DNA of 64,000 nt from Sporisorium sorghi (taxonomy: Eukaryota; Basidiomycota; Ustilaginomycetes; Ustilaginales; Ustilaginaceae), in the NCBI GenBank assembly GCA_023212695.1, contig JALCCG010000060.1, forward strand, positions 31,588 through 95,587, in the 5' to 3' direction. Positions 16,859 to 27,019 of the stretch are shown here, piece by piece. Both the position numbers and the translations under genes were made by a program. How positions within the stretch are numbered: the first letter of the stretch is position 1; each line of letters begins with the position of its first letter. The notes under the pieces are model-generated. The model worked only from the letters and a program-made list of their open reading frames with translations, was not told the origin of the DNA and ran no database searches.

Positions 16859-18496
16859 ATGGCCGCCTCCATCGCCCACACCGAGAGCACCGTCTCACCA
16901 CCACCAGCCGCAGCCTCCACCTCATCGTTCGCACCCTCATCCACGCTCCACTCGATCGCCAGCTCCTCCTCAACCACCACCCACCCAACTTCAACATTCT
17001 CCCTAAGCGGCACAGATCATCTGCGCGATGTATTCCACAAGCGCATCCGGAGCCTCTCCTACCTCAAGCACGCGCTCTCCGGGCAGAGTACGTGGTTCCA
17101 AACGGTCCAGCTCAACCCGTCCGATCTATCCGCCGTATTCGACAACGAGCGCATGCACAAGCGCACGCTGCGCTACTCGCTGCTCGGGCTCAGCCTGTCG
17201 AGCGTGCTCGAGATCGCGAACCCGAGCGACCTCGCGCGCGCCCTCGTCTCGCTCGTCAACGAACTCGAAGGCTACACCGACGATAACATCGCCGCACTCA
17301 CGAGCGGCACCGGTGCGGGGGCGTTCGGCGGCACACAGCGCCCCAGGATGCGCAGCTTTTTCAAGAGCGGCAAACAGTCGCTCAAGCGGTCGACGGCCGC
17401 ACAGGCGATTAGCGAGTTCGGCATGCTCGACTCGAACATGGGCCCCGCGTCGACGTTGACGGCGAGCAGCGAGCAGACGTCGTACTTGATGGCGCCGAAT
17501 GTGCCTTTTCAGCTGGATTTCTTCCAGACTTTTTTCTCGCTCTGCGATATGCTGACGGAGGTGTACTACAAGATGCTGTCTTTCTTACCCAAAGATGGCA
17601 CGACACACGGTGCAGCAGATGGAGCGGCGCAGGGACATGGCACGCTGCCCAGGGCATCGTCGCCCCCGACTTCAGCGTCTGGCCATACGAGCCAAGACGC
17701 GGGCAGCATCAGCCAAGCCTTCTCAACGGCGGCAGGTGGCGATAGCTACGCAGCAGACACTTCCGCCGACAAAGCAGCTTTCTCCGGTGCTGCCTCAACA
17801 CCCGTGATCAGCGGCATGACGCAGGAACTGCTGCTCAAAGCAGACGCTAAGATCAAAAAGGTGATTGGCGCGCAAGTCAAGGACATTGACAATTTTGCGC
17901 GGCAGGCGATCAAGGACGAGCTGGCATCGTTGGATCCGTTGATGAAGGAGCTGGGTTTGGATGGGGCTGGCGGTGGGAGTGGTGCGGGCTCGCAGCTGGG
18001 GTCGAAGGCGTCCTCGTCCCTACCCGGCACCATGGCGACCAGCAGCGGAGGCAGCGGCAGTGGGGGCAACAGCGGCCTCCCCACATCCTCAACATCGTCC
18101 CTCCCATTCGGATTCACCGCCCAACCCTCCTCAACCACACCCGCCACCACCACCACCACCACCACCGGCCCCTCGAAACTCTCCAACCTCGTCCCCGTCT
18201 CCAGCCTCCCCTCGCACTTCCGCCGCACCAAACCAGCCGACGCGGCGCACACCTCGCACGACTCCTCCTCGGCGGCGGCGGCGTACCACGGCCACCACCA
18301 GTTCAACCTCTCCTCCCTCCCCAATGCGGGTGAGGAATCAGCGGAGGCAGGTGGCGGGATAGGCTCGTTGATCCGCTCGCGCTCGGGGAGGTTGAGGCGC
18401 ATCGTGAGTTCGGATAGCAGGGATGCAGCGGTGCAGGATGGCACCGTGTCCGTGTATCCGGGGAGTGCCGGGACGAGCCCGGTCAAGGAGGGGTGA
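16859..18496 (+). CDS. unrecognised conserved-looking fungal protein
   Basis: The frame encodes 545 aa from an ATG preceded by CAACC. I do not recognise the family. The first 45 residues are Ser/Thr/Pro rich. Residues about 50-150 form a compact, apparently folded segment rich in Leu and aromatic residues (DHLRDVFHKRIRSLSYLKH, WFQTVQL, LRYSLLGLSLSSVLEIANPSDLARAL). A second ordered segment follows near 210-245 (QLDFFQTFFSLCDMLTEVYYKM) and a third, helical and charged, near 320-365 (ADAKIKKVIGAQVKDIDNFARQAIKDEL). The rest is Gly/Ser/Thr-rich linker. No signal peptide or membrane segment is visible. Three ordered helical blocks separated by disorder suggest a scaffold or trafficking adaptor, which is inference only. 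Confidence 0.75.
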   Translation: MAASIAHTESTVSPPPAAASTSSFAPSSTLHSIASSSSTTTHPTSTFSLSGTDHLRDVFHKRIRSLSYLKHALSGQSTWFQTVQLNPSDLSAVFDNERMHKRTLRYSLLGLSLSSVLEIANPSDLARALVSLVNELEGYTDDNIAALTSGTGAGAFGGTQRPRMRSFFKSGKQSLKRSTAAQAISEFGMLDSNMGPASTLTASSEQTSYLMAPNVPFQLDFFQTFFSLCDMLTEVYYKMLSFLPKDGTTHGAADGAAQGHGTLPRASSPPTSASGHTSQDAGSISQAFSTAAGGDSYAADTSADKAAFSGAASTPVISGMTQELLLKADAKIKKVIGAQVKDIDNFARQAIKDELASLDPLMKELGLDGAGGGSGAGSQLGSKASSSLPGTMATSSGGSGSGGNSGLPTSSTSSLPFGFTAQPSSTTPATTTTTTTGPSKLSNLVPVSSLPSHFRRTKPADAAHTSHDSSSAAAAYHGHHQFNLSSLPNAGEESAEAGGGIGSLIRSRSGRLRRIVSSDSRDAAVQDGTVSVYPGSAGTSPVKEG

Positions 18497-18603
18497 CAGA
18501 CGTTTCTCTCACCGCAAGGCGGTCTCACTTCCACTTTCACTTCCACTCACGCACTCACTGAGCACACCGCGAATAAAGATTCCATTGACGTGCAATCACC
18601 AGC

Positions 18604-21600
18604 TCATCCACTCTTAACCTTCTTACTGCTTCCACCACCATTCGCCAGCGTCAACTTCCTCTTCGACCCACCACCCGGCGTCCCCGCTCCCGCATTTCCC
18701 CCACCTCCACTAACCCCAGCCTGTTGCTTCGCATGCCCAAACTCGCGCTTGTAGTACGTCTCGAACCCTTTCGCGATCTCCACAATCGCCGGGTCGGGCG
18801 CATTGAACGTATAACAGTTGCGCAGCATGAGCTTGACGTCGGCGTCGAATGCACCGAAGCTGTCGTACTTGTCGCCTTTGAGCTTGGACTCGATGAGGCT
18901 CAGATCGCGCGCGTCCTTTTTCGGGATGATGTCAAAGTACGTCGGGATGCCCAGCGCTACCGGATCGACCGGATCGCGGAACAGCAGCGACGATGGGTGC
19001 GTCTTGAGCCGGTTGATCAGCCCCACCAGCGCGCGCTTCTCGTTCGCCTCCAGTTTGGGGGTGACCGTCTTGGCCCACTCTTTGCGCCACAGCTTCTCGA
19101 GCTCGTCGGCGTGCTGGCATGGCTCGGTTCCAGGCGGGTTGAACTGGCGACAGTTGGCAAAGATGAGCTCGATGTCCGACGCAAACTCGCCCATGGTCGA
19201 GTAGGCCGCCTGGTTGACCTTTTTCTCCATCGTGCTCAGATCCATTGGCTGCTTGATCTCCTCTAGATACGTCGGCAGACCGTCGCGGATCGGATCAACG
19301 GGGAAGCGGAAGAAGATCGAGAATGGCGACTTCTTCAACACTTGCAGCAGCACTTTACACTTTTTGCCGCTCATGGGCATACCAGCCGTCGCACCCACGG
19401 GATCCGCCTCAGCCCATTTGGCGATATCCTGGGATGGAGATCCTCCCGCAGCCGCCGAGGACGAGGGCGCCGCTGCTCCATTCGAGACCGACGGTCCACC
19501 TGGTGCAGGTGAGTTGGCGACCTTGCTCTTCTTGTTGCTGGGCGATGCTGCTGGCGCAGGTGCAGGGGAGGGCGACGCAGTGACCTTGCTCGGTTTCGAA
19601 GACAGATTGAATGTCTTGGGCTTGCTTGCCTTCGGTACACTCTCTCCCAAAGCTTCCAGAATATCATCGTCGACGCTCTGCGGCGGTGCATCTGCCGCTG
19701 CCGCTGCCCTGGGCGTCGGTGGCGCAGGGGACGGTGTCGCTGGTGCGGCAGCAGCAGCCTCACTGTCATTGCCCTTCTTGAGCTTGATCAGCGGCTTCTT
19801 CAGCTTGAGCGTCGTCGACGGAGTCGAAGCAGGCGCGGGCGAGCTCTCGGCCGCAGGCGCCCTCAACTTCGGCGTAGGAGTGCTGACCGCCGCCGGCGAT
19901 TCCTCTCCCGCAGGCTTGCTCTTGAGCTTGAACTTGAGCGACAGCTTGGGAGCTGCAGAGCTCGGCGTCGAAGCTTCCCTGGTCGCGCCATTGGCGGCCG
20001 AAGACGCCGACGCCGACGCAACAGCAGGCGACGCATCAGGCTTAGAAGGCGAAGCGACATCCGGCGTCTCTGATGCGGCCCCACCCTGCTCGTGCGCAAG
20101 CGCAGCGTCATGAGCCGCCTTCTGACGTGCCGCCGACTGCTCGAGCGTCTTCTCCATCCTAGTCCACAGCGGACCAAACACCTTTTCGAGACCCACGGCC
20201 TGCTTGTGCGCCCACGCCTTCGGATCCGGTGTGTACGTCTTGGCGTTGCGGATCATCAGCTCAAAATCGGCACGCAGCCCATGTCGGTCCTTGTACTGCC
20301 CGCTGTCGAGCTTGTTGAGGATCGAACCGAGATCCATCGGCTCCTTGATGACGTCGAAATAATTTGTAGCCTGATCGCGAACCGGGTCGACCGGGTTCAA
20401 AAAGATTGATGCAAACTTGTTCTGCATGAGCTTCTTGAGCGTGTTTCTGCACGCCGTGAGGTCGGCAAACGACATGCCCGACGCCTGTCCAGGAGCCAGA
20501 GGCTTGACCTTCTTGGGCTTGATCTTCTTCTTCTCGACAGCCGTAGGCTTCTCGGGAGTCTCGAAAGCGACCCGAGGTCCGTTGGTCGCGGCGGAAGGAG
20601 TCCTGGGCACCGCCTCGTCGCCAGCGAGTGCGGCAGAGGGACGGACCAGCTTGATCTTCGAGATGGACGGCGATTCGAGCGCGCCCGTATCGATTGGATT
20701 CTGCGCGCTCGGCATCCTGACGCGAAGCTGCACCTTGTGCTGCAGTGGCAGCTCCTTCTCCTCTGCAGGCCGGAAGAGCAGCTCGGCAAGCTTGAGCAGC
20801 GCCCAGCGTGCTTCCACATCGACACTCGGCGCAAGCAAAGCCGACAGGAAACCTTCACGCACGCCCGCCGACCGTCCGATCTCCTTTTTCAGTGTCTTGA
20901 GCATCGCCTCGAGCTGCGCATCTCGCGCCTTTTCGGCTGCATTGACGTGCCCGCTGTCCTCTTCGATGAGCAGCGCTTCCGGACCACGCAAGCCTCCGCC
21001 GCCAAAGACGCCAGTGCTCATGGCCACGGCAAGACCCTCGCAGAGTGCGCGCGCTAAAGATCGCTTGACTGTGCGGTTCTCGTCGAGTCGCAGCAGCGCG
21101 AAGCAGTAGCGTGCGATGATGCGATGGTCCAAGTTGCCTACAAGCAACAGACAGTTGAGCGCTGCGATGCGGACAGGGGTAAAGTTGCCCTGGCGTGTAT
21201 AGACAAAGAAGAGCTGCAGATCTCTGGGCTTGAGATTGGCCAGCATCATGGCAACCTGGAAATCCAGCGAAGCCAGCGTGATGACGTTGTGGTACGACGG
21301 CACGAGTCGATCCAGCTCTTGCAGACGCTCCACCTCGGCAATCGCATGACCGAGCAGGAAGTTTTCTTCGGTGACGGCGTCGGCGTCCAGGTTGCTCGCG
21401 GCCGCCGACTCGACCGGGATAAAGGCGCTGGCAAGCGCATTGATCGCGCCAGCCAGGTAAAAGTCGTCGACAAAGTGGTTCGTCGAGTTGTCGTTGTACC
21501 GCAGCAAGTTGATCAGGAACCGTTTCACCTGCGGCGGAGTGCGGCCATCCGGGTTGCGCACGCGACTGATGGCATGGATGAGCGCACGCTGCAAAAAGTA

Positions 21601-24156
21601 GTCGGCGGCATCGCTAAAGTCGTTGGCTCTTGGAATGCAAGGCACATCGAGCGGGTTCTCGATCGAACCTTCGTCCGGCGAATCGTGACAGAACTGCGTG
21701 CGGAAGAGCTTAAGCAGGTGAAATAGTCCCAGATTCTCGAGCTGCGGGATGGCGCAGTGCACCAGTGCATGCACAGCTTCAGTTCGAACGCGGTAAAAGT
21801 ACTTGTCGACGAGCACAGTGCGCGTGAGCATGCTGCAAGTGATCAAGCTGGGCATTTGAGCCAGAGCGTGGACCGCAGAGACCTGCGCAACCACGTCACG
21901 ATCGCGCTGCAGCTGCGAGACCCACATGTAGTCCGGCTGCTCGAAGTGGATGCTGGCGAGCCACTCGAAGTCGGCATCCATGCGGATCCACTCGTATGGG
22001 GCGGACGACATCTTCTCTTCGTCCTCTTCGGTCCAATCGGCGACCTTCCACTCTTCTCGCGCCTTTTCATCTTCCCACATGCCGAGACCGAAGCCAAGAT
22101 CGATGAGTCCGATGGCCTCCTGCGCTTCCTGGTCGCCCTGCGCTGCTGCGGCGGCGGCGGCTTGACGAGCCTGGAAGCGCTTGGTATTCCTTCGCACTCG
22201 CTTGTACTTGGTGTTGAAGGGCACTTCGTACCTCTTGGCGGGGCCTTTGATCTCGAGAACGTGCTCGTACGGCGTGCCGTCCGCCTCGTGGATTCGCACC
22301 GTCATCTGACCCTCAAAGAGCGGCACGGCGTTGGCAGCCAATGCGTCGCCGGGCCTTGCCGCTGCAAACTGGGCAGCAGGTACTTCCTGCCGGATGTGCA
22401 TCTCGATGAGAAGCTTCTTGCGGTTGAAATTGGCGCTGCAGATGAAGCGCGGACATCCACTGCCACGGATCCAGTGCTCGGTAAACAGACGCAGGTCGGC
22501 ACCACTGACTTTGCGGCAGGTTCGGAGGAATTGCTGGGTGCTGAGCATGTTGTTGGTCATCTCTCCGGTCATTGCTTGCAAAAAGACCTTGGGGATGACA
22601 CGACCAAGGCCAACGGAGGCACCCATCTTCCGCAGCCTTCGATCGAGAATGTGCAGCACCAACGGCGCTTTGAGGTTGACAAAGGGCAGCGTGGTCGGGT
22701 CGGGAGGCTCAAACGCGCCGGCTTCGTACAGCGGCGGCATGCCAATGTCCCAAGCGCAGAGCCGGTCGAGGTCCTTTTTGAGCCGGAATCGGTACTCATT
22801 GTTGCCCATCAAGCGTCGCAGGAAGAGACCGTTGATGTAGAGGCTAAGACCATTGACGAGCCAGGTATCGGCCCACGTCGCTTGTATGATGTTGATGCCG
22901 ACCCACTGGAAAGCGATGGCATGGCTGAGGATCTGGCGATTCTCGATGGCCTGGTCGATGACCGAGGTCGGATGCAGCAAATCGCTGGAGCAGATGGCTA
23001 TCGTCGATTGAGTCGTGCAATCTTGTGGAGGCTCTTCGACAAAGACCATGCGGAAGGCACCGAACGGGTACGAGCCGTACTGCTGGGAGAAAAAGTCGAG
23101 CGCTTGGCGGGTGAAGCTGATGGAGCTGCGCAGCTCGTCCTCACGACCTGGCAAGCAAAAGGCGAGGATCTCGGGCTGTCCTGAATCGTCAACGACGGCC
23201 GGCGCACCTGCAGTGACGTCAGTGACGATGCCGCTCGAGACTTGACCAGCATGACGATTGGCCGCTTCGATGCGCATGATGTAGAATGGGCCGGCCGCAA
23301 AGGCGATGTGATGGACAGACGTGGGCACGGCTTGCGTGTAGCAAAAGATGGTTTTGGAAGGGTTGTTGGGGTGAGTGACCTGCTCCATCAAGTCACCGGT
23401 ACAGACGACGACGACCTGCGAGTCGGCATCTGAAGGGTCGATGCTCGGCGCGGCAGTCTGCTCGAGCGCCGAAGCGCCTGCCTCTTCGTCTTCGTCGGCG
23501 GTAGTGAGCGATTTGGGCACGACGAGTTCGAACTCCCACGTGCACCGCTCCCACAAGCTGTCGACGCATGGCACCCAGCACCTTGCTGCATCAGGGGAAG
23601 AAGCGATAGTGAAAAGGTGCGGGACTCGGTAGGGCGCGTCTGCGGTCGGACGCATAAACTGAAGACCGTCGGTGGGGTCTTTGAGGTAGTAGTCGATGCG
23701 GACGGTGATGGGAGCTAGCTCTGTGGAAGCAGCCGAGCCACCAGGCGTGGGCGCATCATCCGGGGCGATGCTGGGCGCTCTGCTGCCGGCGCGCTGTGTC
23801 TGCACAGGTACATCTGGAGGGATGAGGATGCTGAGCTCTCCATGAAGACCGTCAGATGCTGCGGCATATACTCTGCGCTTGAGCTCGGGATATCGATGAA
23901 CATCGCGTGTGTCTGAGATGGACGCGCCTGTGAGGTGGTCGGCATATGAGAACTCGGCGGGGTGACTATTGACGGCTACGGACTGCACGGAAGCTTGTCG
24001 GCAATTGAGGTGGATGGTGCAGAGGCTGCGATGTGTTGGTATGATGGTCAGCTCTGTGAAGCCGACGACGGTGCCACTGAAGCTGAGGTCGAGAACGACA
24101 CGCTGATGGCTGACCGTAAAACCACGGTAGGCAGCGGTTCCTCGTGGCTTGGACAT
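18604..24156 (-). CDS. TFIID subunit TAF2 with three C-terminal bromodomains
   Basis: TAF2 is the TFIID subunit that helps recognise core-promoter initiator DNA. Residues 1 to about 620 form the M1-aminopeptidase-like part (GFTVSHQRVVLDLSFSGTV at the start). The usual zinc motif HExxH is degenerate at residues 409-418 (SHAIAFQWVG), as expected for a TAF2 pseudo-enzyme. A HEAT-like helical region follows to about 1100. After a Pro/Lys-rich linker come three bromodomains, near residues 1225-1335, 1592-1690 and 1705-1815, separated by a 250-residue disordered linker between the first two. The second and third keep the acetyl-lysine Asn (FANCRQFN, LRNCYTFN). The first has Thr there (IRNAKTYT). 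The protein is 1850 aa and intronless, much longer than human TAF2 (about 1200 aa), the excess being the bromodomain tail. It is convergent with the 545-aa gene (108 bp between stops). Confidence 0.93.
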   Translation of the reverse strand: MSKPRGTAAYRGFTVSHQRVVLDLSFSGTVVGFTELTIIPTHRSLCTIHLNCRQASVQSVAVNSHPAEFSYADHLTGASISDTRDVHRYPELKRRVYAAASDGLHGELSILIPPDVPVQTQRAGSRAPSIAPDDAPTPGGSAASTELAPITVRIDYYLKDPTDGLQFMRPTADAPYRVPHLFTIASSPDAARCWVPCVDSLWERCTWEFELVVPKSLTTADEDEEAGASALEQTAAPSIDPSDADSQVVVVCTGDLMEQVTHPNNPSKTIFCYTQAVPTSVHHIAFAAGPFYIMRIEAANRHAGQVSSGIVTDVTAGAPAVVDDSGQPEILAFCLPGREDELRSSISFTRQALDFFSQQYGSYPFGAFRMVFVEEPPQDCTTQSTIAICSSDLLHPTSVIDQAIENRQILSHAIAFQWVGINIIQATWADTWLVNGLSLYINGLFLRRLMGNNEYRFRLKKDLDRLCAWDIGMPPLYEAGAFEPPDPTTLPFVNLKAPLVLHILDRRLRKMGASVGLGRVIPKVFLQAMTGEMTNNMLSTQQFLRTCRKVSGADLRLFTEHWIRGSGCPRFICSANFNRKKLLIEMHIRQEVPAAQFAAARPGDALAANAVPLFEGQMTVRIHEADGTPYEHVLEIKGPAKRYEVPFNTKYKRVRRNTKRFQARQAAAAAAAQGDQEAQEAIGLIDLGFGLGMWEDEKAREEWKVADWTEEDEEKMSSAPYEWIRMDADFEWLASIHFEQPDYMWVSQLQRDRDVVAQVSAVHALAQMPSLITCSMLTRTVLVDKYFYRVRTEAVHALVHCAIPQLENLGLFHLLKLFRTQFCHDSPDEGSIENPLDVPCIPRANDFSDAADYFLQRALIHAISRVRNPDGRTPPQVKRFLINLLRYNDNSTNHFVDDFYLAGAINALASAFIPVESAAASNLDADAVTEENFLLGHAIAEVERLQELDRLVPSYHNVITLASLDFQVAMMLANLKPRDLQLFFVYTRQGNFTPVRIAALNCLLLVGNLDHRIIARYCFALLRLDENRTVKRSLARALCEGLAVAMSTGVFGGGGLRGPEALLIEEDSGHVNAAEKARDAQLEAMLKTLKKEIGRSAGVREGFLSALLAPSVDVEARWALLKLAELLFRPAEEKELPLQHKVQLRVRMPSAQNPIDTGALESPSISKIKLVRPSAALAGDEAVPRTPSAATNGPRVAFETPEKPTAVEKKKIKPKKVKPLAPGQASGMSFADLTACRNTLKKLMQNKFASIFLNPVDPVRDQATNYFDVIKEPMDLGSILNKLDSGQYKDRHGLRADFELMIRNAKTYTPDPKAWAHKQAVGLEKVFGPLWTRMEKTLEQSAARQKAAHDAALAHEQGGAASETPDVASPSKPDASPAVASASASSAANGATREASTPSSAAPKLSLKFKLKSKPAGEESPAAVSTPTPKLRAPAAESSPAPASTPSTTLKLKKPLIKLKKGNDSEAAAAAPATPSPAPPTPRAAAAADAPPQSVDDDILEALGESVPKASKPKTFNLSSKPSKVTASPSPAPAPAASPSNKKSKVANSPAPGGPSVSNGAAAPSSSAAAGGSPSQDIAKWAEADPVGATAGMPMSGKKCKVLLQVLKKSPFSIFFRFPVDPIRDGLPTYLEEIKQPMDLSTMEKKVNQAAYSTMGEFASDIELIFANCRQFNPPGTEPCQHADELEKLWRKEWAKTVTPKLEANEKRALVGLINRLKTHPSSLLFRDPVDPVALGIPTYFDIIPKKDARDLSLIESKLKGDKYDSFGAFDADVKLMLRNCYTFNAPDPAIVEIAKGFETYYKREFGHAKQQAGVSGGGGNAGAGTPGGGSKRKLTLANGGGSSKKVKSG

Positions 24157-24957
24157 CGTGTCAAGTCGTTGAAGCTAAGTTCGCTAGTCAACGGACTGAG
24201 CAGACTGCTGAGGAAGATCGAGGAGAAGAGTCAAGAGCTGTTCCGCAGCATGTATGCGTTCGATTTCACCATGCGTGCGTGCGTGAATGCGTGAATGAAT
24301 GAGAAAGATGGTGGTAGCGTTTGGGTTTCGTTCGAAAAGTGTGCGAGGTCTGGTGGATGCCGGGTCGTGGTGGATGTCGAGTCGAAAGATGGGATCCAAT
24401 GCGAATGCTTCCTTGAAACAAAAAGGCGAGGGAGGTCAAAGCGTAAAAGATAGGCGATGCAGAAAAGCTACGTTGCGAGCGAATTGCGGTCGAAGCAGAA
24501 AGTCGAGCTTCGTGCTGTGTCAGAGAAGGGGCGGATTGAGACGAATCATGAGGACGGTATGAGCACTACCAGCAGCGAGTCAGAAACTGAGCTGAGCCAT
24601 TGCCAGGGTGGGCGTGTGAGTGTGAGAGTGTGTGATGGAAAGAGAGAGAGAGAGAGAGAGAGAGAAAGGTGCGACTTGTGACGAAAGGTTCCTCCGAAAG
24701 TGCGCTTTGGCAGAGGAACGCGTCCAAAGCGGAAATCGGACTCTTTCTCTTTCCCTTCAAAGCGTCGTCTGACTGATGCAGTCAGTGCTTTGAATCGGGT
24801 GAGGATAGTGTCGATCGGGTAGAAGGCGATCGCATATCCAAGATTGAAATTTCAAGATTCAACGATTCATCATCATCCTTCTTTCCCTCTTGACCTTCAC
24901 CTTCTCTAGATCCTCGAATCACGAGCTCGGTGATCGGCGCATACGACAGCATCAACA
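24157..24957. promoter_or_regulatory. divergent promoter region TAF2 / PRP45 with GA microsatellite
   Basis: About 800 bp lie between two divergent starts of a transcription and a splicing gene. It contains a GA run at 24640-24665. No additional gene was seen. Confidence 0.5.
24640..24665. repeat. (GA)n microsatellite
   Basis: This is a run of about 13 GA dinucleotides inside the TAF2/PRP45 divergent promoter. It mirrors the CT tract found in the 16.3-kb promoter. Confidence 0.9.
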
Positions 24958-26853
24958 ATGTCTGCGACACTGCAGAGCGTTCTGCCCGCTCCAAAGTACA
25001 GCGCCGTCTCGCACTCCCACGACGACGAGGACGACAATGACAACGACTACGACCACGCCCAAGCTGGACCCTCCTCCTCCTCTTCCTCATCCTCAACCTC
25101 CTCCAGCATCCCTCCCTACGGCCAGCGCGCAGCATGGCGGCCACGAACCCAAGCCGATTTCGGCGACGGCGGCGCCTATCCCGAATGCCACATTGCGCAG
25201 TACCCACTCGACATGGGCCGAAACCGATCCGCGGGGCCGAGCAACAAGCTCGCCATGCGCGTCGATGGCGAGGGCAACAAGCGGTACGATGCGATCGTGA
25301 AACAGACGTTGCGTCCCGGGCAGACGGTGCAGACCCAGTACAAGGACCTGGTGCCGTTGTCGCAGCGTATGGATGTTAAGGACAAGGATCGGGTGTCGGG
25401 TTTTGAGCGGCCGTCGCAGGAGCAGGTGATGAGCAATACCGAGCGCACGCGGTTGGCGTTGGAAGCCATTACCAAGGGGAGGAGCAAGCCGGCTGTGGCG
25501 AAAACTGCCGGGCAGCCGGGGCATCAGCAAGCGGCGCAATTCATCCGCTATACCCCGGGCCAGCAAGGCGCGGGCAACGGCACACAGCGCATCATCAAGA
25601 TGACCGAAGCGGCGCGCGATCCGCTCGAACCGCCGCGTCATCGATTCCGCAAAACCGCTTCAGGTCCACCCTCTCCACCACCACCCGTCCTGCGCTCCCC
25701 ACCACGCAAAGTGACAGCACAAGAGCAGAAAGACTGGATGATCCCACCCGCCATCTCGAACTGGAAGAACAACAAGGGCTACACCATCCCGCTCGACAAA
25801 CGTCTCGCCGCCGACGGCAGCACCATCAAGGATGTCGTCATCAACGACAACTTTGCTCAGTTCGCCGAGGCGCTCAACCTCGCCGACAGGCATGCGCGCG
25901 AAGAGGTGCGCCAGCGCAGCATCATGCGGCAAAAGCTGGCGGCTAAAGAAAAAGCGGCCAAGGAGGAGCACTTGCGCAATCTGGCGCAGCGGGCGCGCGC
26001 GGAGCGTGCCGGGCTGTCGTCGGCTACTCCGTCCGTTGCTGGTCGCAATGACGACGATGACGATGCGGCTTCGAGGGTGGACGAGTGGGATGCGCCTGCA
26101 CGGGCCAAGCCTGCTGCGCCGGCGGGTGGTGGTGGTGGTGGGGGGATGTCGGCGATGCTCGCCGGCTATGGCTCCGACTCCGGCTCCGGCTCAGACCGAT
26201 CCGGAGGCAGCGAAGACGACGACGACGACGAAGGTGCACGCGAACGCGACCGCATCCGCGAAGAACGCCGACGCGAACGCGAACGCGAACTGCGCATGTC
26301 CAACATGGGCACCGAGCAGCGCGCCAAGCAGCTGCTGCGCGAGCAGAACCGCGACATCTCCGAAAAAGTGGCGCTGGGCCTGGCCAAGCCGACCGCCTCG
26401 AAGGAGTCGATGACCGACAGCCGGCTGTTCAACCAGGAGAGCCTATCGGCGGGGTACGGCGATGAGGACTCGTATAATTTGTATGACAAGCCGCTGTTCT
26501 CGGGCAGTTCGGCGGCGGCGGCCATCTATCGTCGGCCGGCTGGGCGTGGTGGGGCGGATGACATCTATGGCGGTGGTGCTGACGATGGCGCGCTGGAGGA
26601 GGAGCTCAAGAACAACGACCGGTTCGGGTTGGGTCAGAGCAAGTTTAAGGGCGCCGAGGTCGAGGAGGGCGCTGCTTCGGCCAGCGGTGCGACTCGATCC
26701 GGCCCTGTGCAGTTTGAGAAGGATACTTCTGATCCATTCGCCATCAACCAGTTCTTGGACGATGCCAAGCGCGGCATCAAGCGCTCGTCCCGCGCTGAAG
26801 AGGAGGATTCTCGCAAAAAGCTCTTCAGAGGCGAGAGCGAACCTTCACCCTAA
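24958..26853 (+). CDS. Prp45 / SNW-domain splicing factor (SKIP homologue)
   Basis: This spliceosome component joins at activation and couples splicing to transcription. The frame is 631 aa from an ATG in CAACAATG context. The SNW domain spans about 65-350: YPECHIAQYPLDMG, the signature SNWKNNKGYTIPLDKRLAADG (near 268) and the NDNFAQFAEALNLADRHAREEVRQR helix. After it come a charged helix (KEKAAKEEHLRNLAQRARAERAG), a Gly/Ser/Asp linker and an Arg/Glu-rich RERERELRMSNMGTEQRAK block typical of SKIP proteins. The end contains the conserved DSRLFNQ and YNLYDKPLF motifs. The first 45 residues are acidic and Ser-rich. It is convergent with VPS1 (about 165 bp apart). Confidence 0.95.
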   Translation: MSATLQSVLPAPKYSAVSHSHDDEDDNDNDYDHAQAGPSSSSSSSSTSSSIPPYGQRAAWRPRTQADFGDGGAYPECHIAQYPLDMGRNRSAGPSNKLAMRVDGEGNKRYDAIVKQTLRPGQTVQTQYKDLVPLSQRMDVKDKDRVSGFERPSQEQVMSNTERTRLALEAITKGRSKPAVAKTAGQPGHQQAAQFIRYTPGQQGAGNGTQRIIKMTEAARDPLEPPRHRFRKTASGPPSPPPPVLRSPPRKVTAQEQKDWMIPPAISNWKNNKGYTIPLDKRLAADGSTIKDVVINDNFAQFAEALNLADRHAREEVRQRSIMRQKLAAKEKAAKEEHLRNLAQRARAERAGLSSATPSVAGRNDDDDDAASRVDEWDAPARAKPAAPAGGGGGGGMSAMLAGYGSDSGSGSDRSGGSEDDDDDEGARERDRIREERRRERERELRMSNMGTEQRAKQLLREQNRDISEKVALGLAKPTASKESMTDSRLFNQESLSAGYGDEDSYNLYDKPLFSGSSAAAAIYRRPAGRGGADDIYGGGADDGALEEELKNNDRFGLGQSKFKGAEVEEGAASASGATRSGPVQFEKDTSDPFAINQFLDDAKRGIKRSSRAEEEDSRKKLFRGESEPSP

Positions 26854-27019
26854 GCTCGAATGTTTCTTGCTACTAAGCGGAATAGATCTTTATACCTTTT
26901 GACAGCCATCCTCACCCTCTCTCGTCTCCACTCGGTCTGACAATATGAATTTACACTTGGATTACGATGCACTGACACGAGTCACACGACTTCTTTCCAT
27001 CTCGACATGGCCCCTCAAT

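Noticed and set aside
21757..23184. 475-codon + strand frame inside TAF2
   Set aside because: Antisense shadow of a well-supported TAF2 coding region.
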